Assembly: GCA_027031325.1 (NCBI GenBank)
Contig: JALVRI010000272.1
Location: 1-5,415, forward strand
Length of the DNA: 5,415 nt
Direction of reading: 5' to 3'
Origin: Desulfobacteraceae bacterium
Lineage (GTDB): Bacteria; Desulfobacterota; Desulfobacteria; Desulfobacterales; Desulfosarcinaceae
Below the pieces are notes generated by a model. That model did no database searches and was not told the origin of the DNA. It worked only from the letters and a program-made list of their open reading frames with translations. Position numbers and translations under genes: made by a program. This document shows positions 3,902 through 5,415 of the stretch, piece after piece (the stretch's first letter is position 1; the number at the start of each line of letters is the position of its first letter).

Positions 3902-5415
3902 TTATGGGACGCCGGGTTGCTCCCTGCGCTTGCCCATGAATTTTTTTAGCTGACGCAGATATATCCGGCGCTGGCTTGAAGGGGCCAGTTGGATCGCCTG
4001 TTTTTCAACCCTGATGGCTTCTTCGATCCTGTTGTTGAGGAAAAGCGATTCTGCCAGGGTGTCGAGAATGTGGGCTGAAGGTTTCAATGCCGCGGCCCGG
4101 CGTGCAAGTTCAAGCGCTCTTTCCGGGTTGTAAATCTGTTTGTCGGTTGTGGTTGCCAGAAGCCAGGCGAGGTTGTTGAGGATTTCGGGCTGCTGCGGGT
4201 CAAGCTCCAGGGCTTTCTCGTAGGCGGCGGCTGCTTTTTCCGGGTTCTGCATTTCGTAGTAGGCATTGCCGATCATAAAGAATAAGGCGGCATCCTCCGC
4301 CGTGTGGGGATGTTTGTTGGCCACAAGTTTTTCGAAAAGGCGCAAGTTGAGCCTTTGACCGAATTGGCCGAAGTTTATTTGCCAGGAACCGAAGGCCATG
4401 ACTGCCAGTACCAGGCAGTAAGCCAGAATACTTCGTCTTACCTTGCGGTCGTGGTATTTGATCCACCGGCGGTCAAGTTCGCAACGGCGTAAGAAATCTA
4501 TCCTTTGGGCGATGCTGAAATGGTGCCAGTTGGGTTTGTCCGGGGCTTGTCCGCTGTATGCGATTATTTTCTGAAAGGTGGTGATCAACGCAATGGCCGT
4601 GTTGAAAAGACTGAAAACGTAAGTGTCGGCCTGGCGCTCAAAGTTCCGCATGAAGTAGCCGAAGACGAACCTGAAATAAATGACGACATTCAGGAAGAAA
4701 GTGATTGCGTAGATTATGGAAGTGAAAGTGGCCGGGTTGAGCTTGTAACGGCTCAGGATTGTCTGCAAGGGTTGGGAAAACACCAACAGGTAGACTATGA
4801 AGTCAAGGGTGGCGTAGGAAATCACCATGAATCCGATAAAGAAGAAAAGATAGAACAAAAGGTGTTTCCGTTTGATGTGTCCTATTTCATGGGCTATGAC
4901 GGCGTCGATTTCTTCCGGTTCAAGCAGGTTACCCATGGCCTCGGTAACCAGGATGTAACGGAAACGACCTGCCAGGCCCATCACTCCGGCAGTTATCATT
5001 CTCCCGCCGAAGATGGGCCATAAGACTATATCCCTGTAGACCAGGCCGGCCCTGCGGGCCAGGTTCTCGATGCGGCTGCGAAGCCATCCCGGTTCGAGCG
5101 GAGTGCAATTCCAAAAGCGTTGCACCAGGACTGGTCCAAAGACTGTTGCCACGGTCAAAAAAACCGTGAAGTAAACCGCCTGGCCGACCGGGGTCTCGAC
5201 GATATCTTGTGCCCACTGGTATGGCAAAAGGCGGATCAGATCGGCGATTCCCGAAAGCAGGAGCCATGGTAGCAGAACCGGAAGGCTAAGGGCTAACTGG
5301 GTGTGAACATACTGTCCGCGCGAGATTTCCCGTCCGTATATCCGCTCGTAGGCGCTATAGGCGCAGTTCCAGACGATAACCAGGTATAGTATGAAGAGCA
5401 TGATGAAAAGAAGGG
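3902..5415 (-). CDS. Membrane M48 zinc metalloprotease with C-terminal TPRs (5' end may lie outside)
   Basis: This is a membrane peptidase of the M48 (Ste24/HtpX-like) family, likely acting in membrane protein quality control or maturation; its substrate is unknown. Numbering is from the ATG at 5399-5401 (499 residues). Motifs: HEIGH at 171-175 (zinc histidines and catalytic Glu), preceded by LEPEEIDAVIA, and FERQAD with E255 as the expected third zinc ligand. NWHHFSIAQRIDFL (291-304) matches the conserved His/Ser-Ile-x-x-Arg-Ile segment of the family. Hydrophobic segments lie at about 1-15, 36-58, 76-95, 182-205, 226-248 and 324-341. Residues about 370-475 form roughly three tetratricopeptide repeats, such as GNAYYEMQNPEKAAAAYEKA, with an insertion in the second; they probably bind a partner or substrate. 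The frame stays open upstream of this ATG to the edge (Leu, Leu, Phe, Ile), and no ribosome binding site precedes the ATG. The true start may therefore be beyond 5415. It converges on the ATPase gene with a 202-base gap and is not in its operon. An inactive protease-like scaffold is unlikely because all key residues are present. Confidence 0.92.
   Translation of the reverse strand, partial: LLFIMLFILYLVIVWNCAYSAYERIYGREISRGQYVHTQLALSLPVLLPWLLLSGIADLIRLLPYQWAQDIVETPVGQAVYFTVFLTVATVFGPVLVQRFWNCTPLEPGWLRSRIENLARRAGLVYRDIVLWPIFGGRMITAGVMGLAGRFRYILVTEAMGNLLEPEEIDAVIAHEIGHIKRKHLLFYLFFFIGFMVISYATLDFIVYLLVFSQPLQTILSRYKLNPATFTSIIYAITFFLNVVIYFRFVFGYFMRNFERQADTYVFSLFNTAIALITTFQKIIAYSGQAPDKPNWHHFSIAQRIDFLRRCELDRRWIKYHDRKVRRSILAYCLVLAVMAFGSWQINFGQFGQRLNLRLFEKLVANKHPHTAEDAALFFMIGNAYYEMQNPEKAAAAYEKALELDPQQPEILNNLAWLLATTTDKQIYNPERALELARRAAALKPSAHILDTLAESLFLNNRIEEAIRVEKQAIQLAPSSQRRIYLRQLKKFMGKRREQPGVP

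Noticed and set aside
4505..5023. 172-codon plus-strand frame opposite the M48 protease
   Set aside because: It lies antisense to the HEIGH and membrane helices. Its Asp/Glu/Val-rich translation is typical of the complement of Phe/Ile/Tyr-rich helices.

Overview
The window looks like chromosomal sequence of moderate GC from a free-living Gram-negative bacterium. The best guess is an anaerobic Desulfobacterota (deltaproteobacterial) lineage. That guess rests on the gene types (a Crt-like enoyl-CoA hydratase, a GAF-bearing GspE/PilB-type ATPase, an M48 protease with TPRs) and on long repeat-bearing intergenic DNA. It is an inference from protein style, as no rRNA or marker gene is present.

Layout, left to right. 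(1) Positions 1-527, plus strand: the C-terminal two thirds of an enoyl-CoA hydratase with both catalytic glutamates. It is followed at 638-683 by a strong hairpin with a T tract. (2) Positions 528-1123: about 600 bases with no convincing gene. They hold one copy of a 30-bp dispersed repeat, the terminator, a GC-rich inverted repeat enclosing two GCCGATA boxes, a possible sigma-70 promoter with a dyad, and several small hairpins. (3) Positions 1124-1357 and 1390-3699, plus strand: a likely two-gene operon. It encodes a 77-residue two-helix membrane protein and a 769-residue secretion/pilus-type ATPase built as GAF, then a degenerate MshEN/GspE-N-like region, then the GspE/PilB motor. (4) Positions 3700-3901: a convergent intergenic gap with the second copy of the 30-bp repeat and an inverted half-copy. 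(5) Positions 3902-5415, minus strand: a membrane M48 zinc metalloprotease with C-terminal TPRs. Its reading frame is still open at the right edge.

How they work together. The hydratase belongs to a separate beta-oxidation or acyl-CoA transcription unit that ends at the terminator. The small membrane protein and the ATPase sit 32 bases apart and probably share a transcript. The ATPase would power a type IV pilus or type II secretion-like machine, with a GAF domain as a possible ligand sensor. The protease points the other way and is probably independent. I see no defence system, CRISPR, tRNA, rRNA, transposase or phage gene. The most interesting items are the GAF domain with an almost intact NKFDE-type motif fused to a secretion ATPase, and the dispersed 30-bp repeat in both large intergenic gaps.
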